Shown here: positions 31,768 to 41,782 of the stretch, in pieces
How positions within the stretch are numbered: position 1 is the first letter of the stretch
Layout of the letters: each line of letters starts with the position of its first letter
Assembly (NCBI GenBank): GCA_902521315.1
Contig: CABYRH010000002.1
Coordinates: 84,076-148,075 of the forward strand
Direction: 5' to 3'
Length of the DNA: 64,000 nt
Source of the DNA: an uncultured Alphaproteobacteria bacterium
GTDB lineage: Bacteria > Pseudomonadota > Alphaproteobacteria > HIMB59 > GCA-002718135
The notes under the pieces: generated by a model
The model's database searches: none
Told to the model about the DNA's origin: nothing
The model's input: only the letters and a program-made list of their open reading frames with translations
Position numbers and translations under genes: made by a program

Positions 31768-33108
31768 ATGGCAACAGCTGCAGACAGATTAGCTAACAAC
31801 TTAAATTTTGGTGCTCTAGGAAAAGCAACTGAGTTAAGACAAAGACTTTTATTTACTTTAGGGGCATTAATTATCTTTCGCTTAGGTACATTTCTACCCA
31901 TACCAGGTATTAATCCATTAGCTTTGCAGCAATTTTTCGAACAACAATCATCTGGAATATTAGGTATTTTTGATACATTTTCTGGAGGTGCACTTGGTAG
32001 AATGGGAATTTTTGCCCTTGGTGTAATGCCTTATATATCATCTTCAATAATCATGACCTTAATGCAATCTGCAATTCCTTATTTAAAATCTTTAAAAGAA
32101 CAGGGATCAAAAGGGAGAAGGCAACTGCTACAATTTACAAGATATGTAACAGTTTTAATCGCAGCAGTTCAAGGATATGGAGTATCTATTGGTCTAGAAT
32201 CAATGCAAACAACATATGGAAATATAGTTTTCGAACCTGGATTATTTTTTAGATTAACTACAGTAATAACTCTTGTAGGTGGAACAATTTTCCTCATGTG
32301 GTTGGGTGAACAAATTTCTTCAAGAGGAGTAGGAAATGGAATTTCACTAATTATAACTGCAGGAATTATTGCTAATCTCCCGAGTGCATTTGTTAGTACT
32401 TTACAATTGGGTAGAACAGGAGAATTAAGTATTGCGTTTATTTTAGGAATATTAATCCTTATATTGCTATTAATAATTTTTATAGTTTTCGTTGAAAAAG
32501 CCCAAAGACGTTTACCAGTTCAATATCCAAAAAGACAAGTTGGAAATAAGATTTATGGTGGTCAAAGCTCACATCTACCATTAAAAATCAATACAGCAGG
32601 TGTTATCCCTGTTATCTTTGCATCATCTATTCTCCTTCTTCCAAATACTATGTCTGGATTTGGAGCTGGATCATCTAGTGATATTTTTATTTTAATTTCA
32701 AGTTATTTAGGAAGAGGTCAACCACTGTATCTAGCATTGTATGCAGCAATGATAATATTTTTTGGATTTTTTTATACATCTATTGTATTTAATCCAGATG
32801 AACAAGCAGAAAACCTTAGAAAATATGGTGGTTTCATCCCAGGTATAAGACCAGGAGAAAATACTTCAAAATATATAGAATTTGTTTTGGTAAGACTAAC
32901 AACTATAGGAACTATTTATTTAACCTTTGTAGCACTTTTACCAGAGTTCCTATTATCAAGAACATCAATTCCATTTTATCTTGGAGGAACAGCATTATTA
33001 ATCGTAGTTGTGGTAATGATAGACTTTATTACTCAAGTACAATCACATCTATTCCAACATCAATATGAGGGTTTGCTTAAAAAAACTAAGTTAAAAGGTA
33101 GAAGATAG
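31768..33108 (+). CDS. secY: Preprotein translocase subunit SecY
   Basis: 446 aa channel subunit of the Sec translocon with ten predicted membrane spans. Conserved parts include GIFALGVMPYISSSIIM (TM2), LGEQISSRGVGNGISLIITAGI, KINTAGVIPVIFASSI (TM7), and the cytoplasmic loop PDEQAENLRKYGGFIPGIRPG. It works with SecE encoded at 8708. Confidence 0.99.
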   Translation: MATAADRLANNLNFGALGKATELRQRLLFTLGALIIFRLGTFLPIPGINPLALQQFFEQQSSGILGIFDTFSGGALGRMGIFALGVMPYISSSIIMTLMQSAIPYLKSLKEQGSKGRRQLLQFTRYVTVLIAAVQGYGVSIGLESMQTTYGNIVFEPGLFFRLTTVITLVGGTIFLMWLGEQISSRGVGNGISLIITAGIIANLPSAFVSTLQLGRTGELSIAFILGILILILLLIIFIVFVEKAQRRLPVQYPKRQVGNKIYGGQSSHLPLKINTAGVIPVIFASSILLLPNTMSGFGAGSSSDIFILISSYLGRGQPLYLALYAAMIIFFGFFYTSIVFNPDEQAENLRKYGGFIPGIRPGENTSKYIEFVLVRLTTIGTIYLTFVALLPEFLLSRTSIPFYLGGTALLIVVVVMIDFITQVQSHLFQHQYEGLLKKTKLKGRR

Positions 33109-33109
33109 A

Positions 33110-33682
33110 TTGGAAAAAATAATTTTCTTTGGCCCTCCTGGAGCAGGAAAAGGGACACAGGCTAAAATTATCTCAAAATTTTTAAATATTTCTCATCTCT
33201 CAACAGGAGATATCTTAAGAAAAAAATTATTAGATAAGGATGATATAGCAAAACAACTACAATCAATTATGTCTTCAGGTAATTTAGTATCAGATGATTT
33301 TCTTAATTCCATTGTATCTTCAAGGTTAAAAAATGAAACAGAGAAAGGCTTTATATTAGATGGTTACCCACGAACTTTAGCACAATCAGAATTCCTAAAT
33401 AATTTTTTTGTAGAGACCTCTACATCTTTAGATTATATCTTTGATATCCAAATAAATTTCGAAATTCTTAAAAATAGAATAATAAAAAGATCCTCAGAAG
33501 AGGCTAGAGAGGACGATAATATAAATGTTATAGAAACAAGATATAATGAATATCTTAATTCTACTCAGAAAGTTTCAAATTTTTACAAAGACAATTATTC
33601 ATCTATTTTTTATGAGTTAGACGGATCTAAACAAATCCAAGAAATAACTAAGGAAATTCAAGATATTTTAAAAAAATCATGA
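33110..33682 (+). CDS. adk: Adenylate kinase
   Basis: 190 aa from a TTG start placed one base after secY; no ATG lies before the P-loop GPPGAGKGTQ (residues about 8-17). Other motifs are HLSTGDILR, DGYPRT for AMP binding, and a short LID (RSSEEAREDD) lacking zinc cysteines. This is the short-LID form. It interconverts AMP + ATP and 2 ADP. Position between secY and rpsM is common in Alphaproteobacteria. Confidence 0.97.
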   Translation: MEKIIFFGPPGAGKGTQAKIISKFLNISHLSTGDILRKKLLDKDDIAKQLQSIMSSGNLVSDDFLNSIVSSRLKNETEKGFILDGYPRTLAQSEFLNNFFVETSTSLDYIFDIQINFEILKNRIIKRSSEEAREDDNINVIETRYNEYLNSTQKVSNFYKDNYSSIFYELDGSKQIQEITKEIQDILKKS

Positions 33683-33711
33683 AAAACAGCCAAATTTTCA
33701 TATATCTTTAC

Positions 33712-33740
33712 TTGACTAATTGCATTATTATCATGTATTC
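33712..33740 (+). promoter_or_regulatory. Weak candidate promoter before rpsM
   Basis: TTGACT at 33712-33717 matches the -35 hexamer seen before rpsL. The best -10 at normal spacing is only GTATTC/TGTATT (33734-33740). The 87-bp gap between adk and rpsM is the largest inside the ribosomal block after rpsL, so a separate promoter for the alpha unit is plausible. Confidence 0.3.
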
Positions 33741-33769
33741 ACCCTCATTCATTTTTTTTGGATTTCATT

Positions 33770-34150
33770 ATGGCTAGAATTTCAGGTGTCAATATTCCTA
33801 CAAATAAGAAAGTAAACATAGCACTTACATATATTTTTGGCATTGGGAAAAAGATAGCTTTGGATATTTGTAATAATGCATCAATAGACATTACAAAACG
33901 TGTAAGTGAACTTAATGAAGAAGAAGTAAATAAAATAAGAGATTTAATTGATAAAGATTATTCAGTAGAAGGTGATCTGAGACGAAAAATATCTTTAGAT
34001 ATAAAAAGACTTAATGATTTAGGATGTTATAGAGGTCTTCGTCACAGAAAAAAATTACCAGTTAGAGGACAAAGAACACATACTAATGCTAGAACCAGAA
34101 AAGGTAAGGCTGTTGCTATCGCTGGAAAGAAAAAAGTTACAAAAGGTTAA
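33770..34150 (+). CDS. rpsM: 30S ribosomal protein S13
   Basis: 126 aa. The frame is open to 33758, but ATG 33770 gives the normal [10 protein letters not shown] start. Conserved blocks are [37 protein letters not shown] near the C-terminus (tRNA contacts). Infa and rpmJ, which lie here in some bacteria, are absent from the gap. Confidence 0.98.
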   Translation: MARISGVNIPTNKKVNIALTYIFGIGKKIALDICNNASIDITKRVSELNEEEVNKIRDLIDKDYSVEGDLRRKISLDIKRLNDLGCYRGLRHRKKLPVRGQRTHTNARTRKGKAVAIAGKKKVTKG

Positions 34151-34151
34151 A

Positions 34152-34532
34152 ATGGTAGAGAAAAAAAAATCAAAAATAAAAAAGAAATTTTCTTCTGGTG
34201 TTGCTCATATAGTCTCATCATTTAATAACACTATTATTACTATTACTGATGATAAAGGTAATGCATTAGCATGGTCTTCTTCAGGACATAAAGGTTTTAA
34301 AGGGTCAAGAAAGTCTACACCTTATGCTGCCCAAATAGCAGCAGAAGATGTAGGTAACAAAGCAAAAGAATTTGGTTTAAAAAATCTTAAGGTAGAAGTA
34401 TCGGGTCCAGGATCGGGACGAGAGTCTGCTCTAAGATCATTACAATCCATAGGTTACGTGATTACTTCAATTAAAGATGTCACTCCAATACCGCATAATG
34501 GTTGTAGGCCACGAAAAAGAAGAAGAGTTTAA
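34152..34532 (+). CDS. rpsK: 30S ribosomal protein S11
   Basis: 126 aa. The frame is open to 34086 within rpsM, but ATG 34152 fits family length and lies one base after the rpsM stop. [37 protein letters not shown] and the C-terminal [15 protein letters not shown] are diagnostic. Confidence 0.98.
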   Translation: MVEKKKSKIKKKFSSGVAHIVSSFNNTIITITDDKGNALAWSSSGHKGFKGSRKSTPYAAQIAAEDVGNKAKEFGLKNLKVEVSGPGSGRESALRSLQSIGYVITSIKDVTPIPHNGCRPRKRRRV

Positions 34533-34549
34533 AAAAAAGGAGCATTTAA

Positions 34550-35572
34550 GTGTTACAAAAAAACTGGAGTGAATTAATTAAACCTACAAAGATGGAAGTT
34601 AACGTAGATGAAAGTAATGGAAGAATTGGTAAGCTTACAGCTGAACCATTAGAAAGAGGATTTGGGTTAACATTAGGCAATTCAATTAGAAGAATTCTAT
34701 TATCTTCTTTACAAGGAGCTGCTATTACTTCAGTTAAAATTAAAGGTGTAGTGCACGAATTTTCGACAATTCCCGGTGTTAAAGAAGATTTAACTGACAT
34801 ACTTTTAAATTTAAAATCAATAGCCGTAAAAGTTCATTCACCTGGCTTAAAAAAAATGTATATCAAATCGTCAGGATCTGGCGAACTTAGAGCAGGAAAT
34901 TTTGAAACTGACTCTGAAACAGAAATTATGAATCCAGATCAGTTGATTATGACACTTGATTCTAATGCTGACGTAGAAATTGAAGCTAATATTGAAACAG
35001 GTAAAGGTTACGTAACTGCAGAAGTTGCTGAAGATGAAAATAAAAATATTGGAGAAATTAAACTAGATGCTATGTTCAGTCCTGTTGTAAAAGCTTCATA
35101 TAAGATTGAGAACAGTAGGGTTGGTCAAGTAACTGATTTTGATAAGCTCGTTTTTGAGGTTGAAACAAATGGTGCAATTTCTCCTGATGATGCTATAGCT
35201 CTTGCAGCAAGAATTTTGCAGGATCAGCTTCAACCATTTATCAATTTTGACGAACCAGAGGTGCTTCCTGATCAATCTTCCGCAGAAAGTTTGTCATTTA
35301 ATTCAAATTTATTAAAAAAAGTAGAGGAGTTAGAGCTATCTGTTAGATCTGCAAACTGTTTGAAAAATGATAATATAATTTATATTGGCGATCTTGTGCA
35401 AAAATCAGAATCAGAAATGTTAAGAACCCCTAACTTTGGTAGAAAATCTTTGAATGAAATTAAAGAGGTTCTACAACAAATGGAACTAAATTTGGGTATG
35501 TCAGTCCCTGATTGGCCTCCAGAAAATATTGATGATTTGGCAAAAAAATATGAGGATCCATTTAATAAGTAA
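34550..35572 (+). CDS. rpoA: RNA polymerase alpha subunit
   Basis: 340 aa from a GTG start with AAGGAG eight bases upstream. The N-terminal dimerisation domain contains [27 protein letters not shown] sequence (residues about 35-57). The C-terminal UP-element-binding domain contains [18 protein letters not shown] and [12 protein letters not shown]. Usual length. rpsD, which often precedes rpoA in gammaproteobacteria, is not here, as is normal for Alphaproteobacteria. Confidence 0.99.
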   Translation: MLQKNWSELIKPTKMEVNVDESNGRIGKLTAEPLERGFGLTLGNSIRRILLSSLQGAAITSVKIKGVVHEFSTIPGVKEDLTDILLNLKSIAVKVHSPGLKKMYIKSSGSGELRAGNFETDSETEIMNPDQLIMTLDSNADVEIEANIETGKGYVTAEVAEDENKNIGEIKLDAMFSPVVKASYKIENSRVGQVTDFDKLVFEVETNGAISPDDAIALAARILQDQLQPFINFDEPEVLPDQSSAESLSFNSNLLKKVEELELSVRSANCLKNDNIIYIGDLVQKSESEMLRTPNFGRKSLNEIKEVLQQMELNLGMSVPDWPPENIDDLAKKYEDPFNK

Positions 35573-35577
35573 AATAA

Positions 35578-36015
35578 ATGAAACACAATATTAAAAATAA
35601 AAAACTTAACAAAACATCTTCACATAGAAAAGCTATGTTTATGAACATGTCCAATGCACTTATCAAGCATGAACAGATAACTACTACACTTGCAAAAGCA
35701 AAAGAACTAAGAAGATTTGTTGAGAAAATTGTTACTTTAGGAAAAAAGGGTGATTTAACATCTAGAAGAAAAACTATTTCAACCCTTCAAGATAATAAAA
35801 TGACACAAAAAGTTTTTAATATATTGGCTGATAGATACAAAAATAGATCTGGTGGATATACACGTATCATTAAGTTAGGAAATAGATTTGGTGATAACGC
35901 TCCAACTGCAGTAATTGAATTTGTAGATCGAGATGAAAACGCTAAAGGTCTTGATAGTGGACCTATTATAGAAAAAAAATCTACTGAAGAAGTAGAGGAA
36001 CAACCTCAAGCTTAA
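35578..36015 (+). CDS. rplQ: 50S ribosomal protein L17
   Basis: 145 aa. [21 protein letters not shown] and the [23 protein letters not shown] core are typical. A Glu/Lys-rich tail of about 25 residues follows the core, as in other Alphaproteobacteria. Last gene of the ribosomal block. Confidence 0.98.
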   Translation: MKHNIKNKKLNKTSSHRKAMFMNMSNALIKHEQITTTLAKAKELRRFVEKIVTLGKKGDLTSRRKTISTLQDNKMTQKVFNILADRYKNRSGGYTRIIKLGNRFGDNAPTAVIEFVDRDENAKGLDSGPIIEKKSTEEVEEQPQA

Positions 36016-36020
36016 ATATA

Positions 36021-36389
36021 TTGTTTAACTTAATGTTAGTCGCCACTGGTGGTGCATTAGGCGCAATACTCAGATATCTTTTAACAAATATTAGCAAATC
36101 AATGTTTGCATCTAGTATTTATGGTACCATTTCTGTGAATATATTAGGTTCTTTTTTAATTGGATATTTTATAACATCTAATATTGGAAACAATTTATCT
36201 GAAAATTTTGTTAAATTTTTTTTAATTATCGGCCTTTTAGGATCTTTTACAACTTTTTCTGCATTTTCTTATGAAATTGTAGAACTAATAATTTCAAAAA
36301 AATATATTTCATCATTTACTTATATTTTTATTTCGATTTTTATTTGTATATTGTCAGCATATTTAGGAACCTTGTTAAATAAGTTTTGA
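36021..36389 (+). CDS. crcB: Fluoride channel CrcB/Fluc
   Basis: About 122 aa with four membrane spans, exporting fluoride as a dual-topology dimer. GGALGAILRYLL, the SVNILGSFLIGYF segment with the conserved Asn and Gly, and LLGSFTTFSAFSYE with the phenylalanine box are all present. Start is TTG 36021 or ATG 36033; the first aligns better with known N-termini. Five bases after rplQ and two before rluC. No fluoride riboswitch fits in the gap. Confidence 0.92.
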   Translation: MFNLMLVATGGALGAILRYLLTNISKSMFASSIYGTISVNILGSFLIGYFITSNIGNNLSENFVKFFLIIGLLGSFTTFSAFSYEIVELIISKKYISSFTYIFISIFICILSAYLGTLLNKF

Positions 36390-36390
36390 T

Positions 36391-37305
36391 TTGATTAAAA
36401 ACATTAAAATTTTGAATCATTTGAATCAAAGACTAGATAAATATCTTAAAAACAAATATACGTCTTTGACACAAGGATTCATTGAGAAAAATATAAGAAA
36501 AAAAAATATTTTAATTAATAACTCAATAACTAAAGCAAACTATCTAGTTAAACTTAATGATGAGCTAAAAATATTAAATTTTCATGAGGCACTATATAAA
36601 AATAAAATAATTTTTAAAAAAAATATTAAAATACCCAAAGAATTTTTAAATCAATTCAAAAGATCAATAAAATTTGAAAACAACGATTTTATTGTTTTGG
36701 ATAAATGGCCACAAATAGCTACTCAAGGAGGAAGTAAAATAAATATTTCAATAGATCATATAATCAAAAATATTAATTCACAATATAGGTTAGTACATAG
36801 ACTAGATAAAGAAACATCAGGACTTCTTTTAATTGCTAAAAATCTTAATTATGCCAAAAAGCTATCTTATCTTTTCAAACAAAAAGAAATTACTAAATAT
36901 TATATTGCTTTATGTGAAGGAAATCCAAAAAATAATTATTCTCAAGTCAAATTAGAAATTAAAAATAAAAAACTTAAAATTGAAAATACTCTAACAAATT
37001 ATAAATTGTTAAATAAAAATAAAGGTATATCTTCAATATTATTTAATCCTCAAACTGGAAAAACTCATCAACTTAGAATAGTATCAAAAAATCTTGGATG
37101 TCCAATAGTGGGGGATCAAAAATATAATATTCATTCTAAGTATTCAAAAGAAAAATTGATGTTACATGCAATTGTGCTAAAATTTGAAGTGAATACAAAG
37201 AAGTTTGAATTTATTTCAAAATTACCAGATCATTTTCTAAGCTTTGTAAAAAAAAATAACATAAAAATTAGTAAAGATTTAAAAGAATATTTAAATAGTT
37301 TTTAA
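36391..37305 (+). CDS. rluC: RluA-family 23S rRNA pseudouridine synthase, probably RluC
   Basis: 304 aa from a TTG start. An N-terminal S4 RNA-binding domain (QRLDKYLKNKYTS, residues about 11-60) precedes the catalytic domain, whose motif HRLDKETSGLLLIAKN carries the nucleophilic Asp. TGKTHQLRI and PIVGDQKY are further RluA-family motifs. The crcB-rluC pairing is frequent in Alphaproteobacteria. RluD-type specificity is not excluded. Its 3' end overlaps the convergent lipB by 15 bases. Confidence 0.85.
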   Translation: MIKNIKILNHLNQRLDKYLKNKYTSLTQGFIEKNIRKKNILINNSITKANYLVKLNDELKILNFHEALYKNKIIFKKNIKIPKEFLNQFKRSIKFENNDFIVLDKWPQIATQGGSKINISIDHIIKNINSQYRLVHRLDKETSGLLLIAKNLNYAKKLSYLFKQKEITKYYIALCEGNPKNNYSQVKLEIKNKKLKIENTLTNYKLLNKNKGISSILFNPQTGKTHQLRIVSKNLGCPIVGDQKYNIHSKYSKEKLMLHAIVLKFEVNTKKFEFISKLPDHFLSFVKKNNIKISKDLKEYLNSF

Positions 37306-37938
37306 TTTTTCTAAAAAAATTTTTTTAAATTTATTATCAAATTCAGATTGTTCTAATTTAATACCTAATTCTTCCATTGATGTATTTTTATACTCTTTTA
37401 AGCCACAGGAATGAATATAATTATAATATTTAAGATCAGGATTAATATTAAAGCTTAACCCATGGTATGTAATCCATTTTTTAATTCGTAATCCAATTGC
37501 ACCAATTTTTTTTTCTTTTTCAAATGAAATATTATTACTTTTAGTTACCCAAACACCTACCCTGTCTTTGAAGGTTTGAGCTTCAATATTATAGTTTGCT
37601 AAAAAGGAAATAAGTGAATTTTCAATGATTGTAATAAATTTTCTAATATCTTTATTTTTGTTATTTAAATCTAACATAAAATAAACAATTCTTTGACCAG
37701 GACCGTGATAGGTTGTTTTGCCTCCGCGATTAGATTTTATTACATCAATAATATCCGAATTTAATATTTCTTCTTTTGAAGCACTTGTTCCTTGAGTAAA
37801 AATATGATTATGATTTAGAAACCATATTAATTCTTCGGATTTATTATTAATTATAGCATCAACTCTAGACTCCATATACATTACAGCTTCTTCATAATTT
37901 ACTTCACTATTTGATATTTTAATTTCAAACTGTTTCAT
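37291..37938 (-). CDS. lipB: Octanoyl-(acyl carrier protein):protein N-octanoyltransferase LipB
   Basis: 215 aa. Transfers octanoyl from acyl carrier protein to lipoyl domains, the first step of lipoate synthesis. GGKTTYHGPGQRIVY is the family signature; the acyl-thioester cysteine lies in SCGLKEY and the catalytic lysine in KIGAIGLRIKKWITYHG. The final residues read into rluC on the other strand. Divergent from tRNA-Leu. Confidence 0.95.
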   Translation of the reverse strand: MKQFEIKISNSEVNYEEAVMYMESRVDAIINNKSEELIWFLNHNHIFTQGTSASKEEILNSDIIDVIKSNRGGKTTYHGPGQRIVYFMLDLNNKNKDIRKFITIIENSLISFLANYNIEAQTFKDRVGVWVTKSNNISFEKEKKIGAIGLRIKKWITYHGLSFNINPDLKYYNYIHSCGLKEYKNTSMEELGIKLEQSEFDNKFKKIFLEKLKTI

Positions 37939-37953
37939 CTGTATTTAACTTTA

Positions 37954-37982
37954 TTGATAGTTAATATCCTATCTGATATTTA
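37954..37982 (+). promoter_or_regulatory. Candidate promoter of tRNA-Leu and mgtE
   Basis: TTGATA (37954-37959) and TATTTA (37977-37982) are spaced by 17 bases, with a predicted start about 8 bases before tRNA-Leu. The short gap to mgtE (7 bases after the tRNA) suggests one transcript for both. Confidence 0.5.
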
Positions 37983-37996
37983 ATTCTACTATATAT

Positions 37997-38083
37997 GCGG
38001 CTGTGGCGGAATTGGTATACGCGCAGCGTTGAGGTCGCTGTGGGATTTATCCTGTGGAAGTTCAAGTCTTCTCAGCCGCACCA
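37997..38083 (+). tRNA. tRNA-Leu (anticodon GAG)
   Basis: 87-nt class II tRNA: acceptor GCGGCTG/CAGCCGC, anticodon stem CAGCG/CGCTG with loop TTGAGGT giving GAG, long variable arm, T-loop TTCAAGT, encoded CCA. The T-stem GAAG/CTTC is short of one strong pair but acceptable. Confidence 0.93.
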
Positions 38084-38089
38084 ATTTGT

Positions 38090-39457
38090 ATGGAAGAAAT
38101 TATTATAAAAAAAGATCAGGATTCTTCATCTAAATCTGTTGAACTAGTATCTGATTATTTAGAAAATTATAAATATGATAAAGTTTTATCTTATTTAAAA
38201 GATATTCATAATGCTGATATTGCAGATATTCTTCAAAATTTAGATCCAGTTTTACGACTAAGTCTTTTGAATATAATTGATAGAGATTTTGATCCTGAAA
38301 TATTAACTTATTTAAATGATAGTGTTAGAGAAGAAATAATAGAAACTTTGGATATAAAACAATTAGCTAATAATGCTAAAAGTTTAGATACTGATGATGC
38401 TGTCGACTTAGCAGAAGATTTAGAAGAAAAAGATAAGACTATATTCTTAGAAAATTTAGATAAAGAAGAACGCACATTAGTTGAAGAAGGATTAAAGTAT
38501 CCTGAAGATTCTGCCGGAAGATTAATGCAAAGACAATTTGTTGCCGTTAACCAATCATGGAATGTTGGTCAAGCAATTGATTATTTGAGAAAGAATAAAG
38601 CAAAACTACCTGAAGATTTCTATGATATTTATTTAATTAATAATAACCAAGAAGCAAAAGGTGTTGTTCCGTTAGGAAGGTTAATGGGTTCAAAAAGAGA
38701 AGTAGAATTAAATTCGATAACAAATAAAGAATTAAGATTAATTGATGTAAATACAGATCAGGAAGATATAGCCTTATTATTTAATAAATACGGATTGGTC
38801 AGTGCACCTGTTATTAATAATCGAAAAAAAATTATTGGATCTATTACGGTTGATGATGTTGTTGAGGTTATAGAAGAAGAAAGAGAGGAAGACATTTTAA
38901 AGCTTGGGGGTGTTGATCATACAGATTTATATGAGCCAGTTATTTCTACAACAAAATCAAGAATTTCGTGGTTAATTGTAAATCTAATGACAGCGGTGGT
39001 AGCTTCAATAGTTATTGGTTTTTTTGAAGCTGCTATAGAAAAAGTAGTAGCTTTAGCAATTTTAATGCCAATAGTATCTTCTATGGGCGCTAATGCTGGC
39101 ACTCAAACTTTAACAGTTGCAGTTAGAGCTATTGCTGTGAAAGAATTAACAACTAGTAATACGATAAAAATAATAATCAAAGAAACTCTCATTGGCGGTA
39201 TAAATGGTATCATATTCGCTGTTATAATATCTTTAATTTCTATTTATTGGTTCGATAATTTGCAGTTGGGTTTAATAATAGGTCTTGCTATGATATTAAA
39301 CTTACTAATAGCTGGTTTTTCAGGAATTGTAATACCACTAGTTTTAGATAAACTTAAAATTGATCCTGCTTTAGCATCTGCAGTAATTTTGACTACAATA
39401 ACAGATGTATTTGGCTTTCTTTCTTTTCTTGGATTAGCAACTTTATTTTTAATTTGA
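38090..39457 (+). CDS. mgtE: Magnesium transporter MgtE
   Basis: 455 aa. The frame is open to 38054, but that start lies inside tRNA-Leu, so ATG 38090 is used. Domain order: acidic helical MgtE-N domain (about 20-130), two CBS domains (about 135-260) that sense cytoplasmic magnesium, then five membrane spans from about residue 290. The pore contains VSSMGANAGTQTLTVAVRA. It imports Mg2+ down its gradient. A cobalt role is possible but less likely. Confidence 0.93.
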   Translation: MEEIIIKKDQDSSSKSVELVSDYLENYKYDKVLSYLKDIHNADIADILQNLDPVLRLSLLNIIDRDFDPEILTYLNDSVREEIIETLDIKQLANNAKSLDTDDAVDLAEDLEEKDKTIFLENLDKEERTLVEEGLKYPEDSAGRLMQRQFVAVNQSWNVGQAIDYLRKNKAKLPEDFYDIYLINNNQEAKGVVPLGRLMGSKREVELNSITNKELRLIDVNTDQEDIALLFNKYGLVSAPVINNRKKIIGSITVDDVVEVIEEEREEDILKLGGVDHTDLYEPVISTTKSRISWLIVNLMTAVVASIVIGFFEAAIEKVVALAILMPIVSSMGANAGTQTLTVAVRAIAVKELTTSNTIKIIIKETLIGGINGIIFAVIISLISIYWFDNLQLGLIIGLAMILNLLIAGFSGIVIPLVLDKLKIDPALASAVILTTITDVFGFLSFLGLATLFLI

Positions 39458-39480
39458 TCTGAGCTATTTAAGTTAAATTA

Positions 39481-40821
39481 ATGCTTAAAAAAAATGATCT
39501 GATAGATTACTTTTATAAAGGAATCAAAAATAAGAATGATTTACGCATAGGAGTAGAACACGAGAAATTTGTTTTAAAAAAAGACAGTTTACATCAATTG
39601 TCTTATGAAGAGCCCAATGGCATAAAAGATATTCTTTTAAAATTTGTAAATAAGGGATGGAAACCAAAGTATGATGATAAAAATACCACAATAATTGCGC
39701 TAGAAAGATTTGGTGAAAGTATAACTTTAGAACCAGGTGGTCAGATCGAATTATCTGGAGCACAATTAAAAAATATCCATCAAACCTGTACTGAAACTAA
39801 TAGACATTTAAAAGAATTAAAAGATATTGGTGAAGAATTTGGCTTTATATTATTAGGATTAGGCGTTGAGCCAAGTTTATCTCTTGATGAATTTCCTTGG
39901 ATGCCAAAACAAAGATATTCAATAATGAAAAAATATATGCCCAAAGTTGGTACTCTGGGACATCACATGATGAAACGCACATGTACAAACCAAGTAAATT
40001 TGGATTATCATTCCGAAGAAGATATGATTGCTAAGTATCGATTAATGTTAAATCTTGAAGGTATAGCAACTGCAATATTTGCTAACTCACCTTTTGATCA
40101 AAAACAAGTTTCTAAATATAAGAGTTTAAGATCTCATTTTTGGCATCACACAGACAAAGATAGAACAGGTTTATTGCCATTTGTTTTTGATAAAGATTTT
40201 AATTTTGAAAAATATGTGGAGTATGCTCTAGATGTACCAATGTATTTTGTAATTAAAAATCATAAATATATAAATATGACCAATTATACTTTTAGAGATT
40301 TTATGAAAAAAAATATTTCTAAAGATTTAAACATTGAACCTACTATAGAAGATTGGGTAAACCATTTATCAACTCTATTTCCTCAAGTTAGATTAAAGCA
40401 ATTCCTAGAAATTCGTTCTATGGACGCATGTTCTTGGGATTTAATATGTTCTCAGCCTGCTTTTTGGATTGGTATTTTATACAATGATGAAGCTACTGAT
40501 AAAACAAATGAAATTGTTGAAGGTTGGACTCAAAATGATAGAATTTTAATAAATAATTTAGCCCCACTAGAAGGTTTACAAACAAAATTCAAAAATACTG
40601 ATCTTTTAGATATTGCTCAAAAATTGTTTGAAATTTCAAAATTAGGTTTAGATAAAAGAAATATTCTAGTAAAAAATGAAAAATATAACGAAACATTTTA
40701 TCTAAAAGATTTAGAACAAAATCTATCAAATGGTCATTCACCAGCTGATTTATTAATCAATAAATATAATGGTAAATGGAAAAAAAATATTAAAAAAATA
40801 TATGAGGAAGAAATTTTCTAA
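39481..40821 (+). CDS. gshA: Glutamate-cysteine ligase, plant/alphaproteobacterial type
   Basis: 446 aa enzyme making gamma-glutamylcysteine from glutamate, cysteine and ATP. GVEHEKFVL, EPGGQIELSGA, CTNQVNLDYHS and EIRSMDACSW match the GCS2 group found in plants and Alphaproteobacteria rather than E. coli GshA. It overlaps gshB by one base, giving a complete glutathione pathway. Confidence 0.93.
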   Translation: MLKKNDLIDYFYKGIKNKNDLRIGVEHEKFVLKKDSLHQLSYEEPNGIKDILLKFVNKGWKPKYDDKNTTIIALERFGESITLEPGGQIELSGAQLKNIHQTCTETNRHLKELKDIGEEFGFILLGLGVEPSLSLDEFPWMPKQRYSIMKKYMPKVGTLGHHMMKRTCTNQVNLDYHSEEDMIAKYRLMLNLEGIATAIFANSPFDQKQVSKYKSLRSHFWHHTDKDRTGLLPFVFDKDFNFEKYVEYALDVPMYFVIKNHKYINMTNYTFRDFMKKNISKDLNIEPTIEDWVNHLSTLFPQVRLKQFLEIRSMDACSWDLICSQPAFWIGILYNDEATDKTNEIVEGWTQNDRILINNLAPLEGLQTKFKNTDLLDIAQKLFEISKLGLDKRNILVKNEKYNETFYLKDLEQNLSNGHSPADLLINKYNGKWKKNIKKIYEEEIF

Positions 40822-41759
40822 TGAAAAAAAGTATAGCAATCCAAATGGATAATATTGAAACGATTGATTATGAATTCGATACATCTTTTTTAATAGGTTA
40901 TGAGGCACAAGAAAGAGGTTATGATATTTTTTATTACAATCCAAAAGATTTATTCATAAAAGAAAATGCTATTCAAGCATCTGGATATTATTTAGAGCTA
41001 CAGCTAGACGAAAAAAATTATTTTAATTTTAAATCTAATAAAATAATTGCTAAATTAGAGGATTTTCAATTTGTCTTTTTAAGACAGGACCCTCCTTTTG
41101 ATATGAATTATATTACATCGACTTATATTTTGGACTTACTTCCATCTTCAACAATTGTTGTAAATGATCCAACAGCAGTTAGAAATTCTACTGAAAAATT
41201 ATTTACATTTAATTTTAAAGAATTTATGCCACCCACTTTGGTAACAAAAGATTTAAAAATTATTGAAGAATTTTTAGATAAAGAAGAAGATATTATAACC
41301 AAACCACTTTATGGTAATGGAGGAGAGGGTATACATAGATTTGATAAAACTAATTTCAATTCTAAAATATTAGAGGAATATTTACACTTGCCTATAATGG
41401 TACAAAAATTTATCAATGAGATAGAGCATGGTGACAGGAGAATTATTTTTTTCGATGGTGAATATTTTGGTTCAGTTGCGAGAATACCACAAGAAGGTAA
41501 TTTAAAGGCAAATTTTCATGCTGGCGGTAAGGCAAATAAAACTGACCTAGTTTATAGGGACCAAGAAATTATCAAAAATTTGGGACCAAAACTAAAAGAA
41601 CATAATCTCTTTTTTGTTGGAATTGATATAATTGGAAATTATCTAACAGAAATAAACGTAACTTCACCTACAGGATTGAAGCAAATTAATGCATTAAACA
41701 ATGTAAAATTAGAGAAAGATTTTTGGGATAAGCTTGAAGCAAAATATAAATTAGTTTAA
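40821..41759 (+). CDS. gshB: Glutathione synthase
   Basis: 312 aa ATP-grasp ligase adding glycine to gamma-glutamylcysteine. Motifs: LRQDPPFDMNY, KPLYGNGGEGIHR (ATP lid) and GIDIIGNYLTEINVTSPTG (metal binding). Length and motifs match bacterial GshB. Its coupling to gshA supports the assignment. Confidence 0.95.
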   Translation: MKKSIAIQMDNIETIDYEFDTSFLIGYEAQERGYDIFYYNPKDLFIKENAIQASGYYLELQLDEKNYFNFKSNKIIAKLEDFQFVFLRQDPPFDMNYITSTYILDLLPSSTIVVNDPTAVRNSTEKLFTFNFKEFMPPTLVTKDLKIIEEFLDKEEDIITKPLYGNGGEGIHRFDKTNFNSKILEEYLHLPIMVQKFINEIEHGDRRIIFFDGEYFGSVARIPQEGNLKANFHAGGKANKTDLVYRDQEIIKNLGPKLKEHNLFFVGIDIIGNYLTEINVTSPTGLKQINALNNVKLEKDFWDKLEAKYKLV

Positions 41760-41782
41760 TTATAATTTTTAAAGGAAAACAT

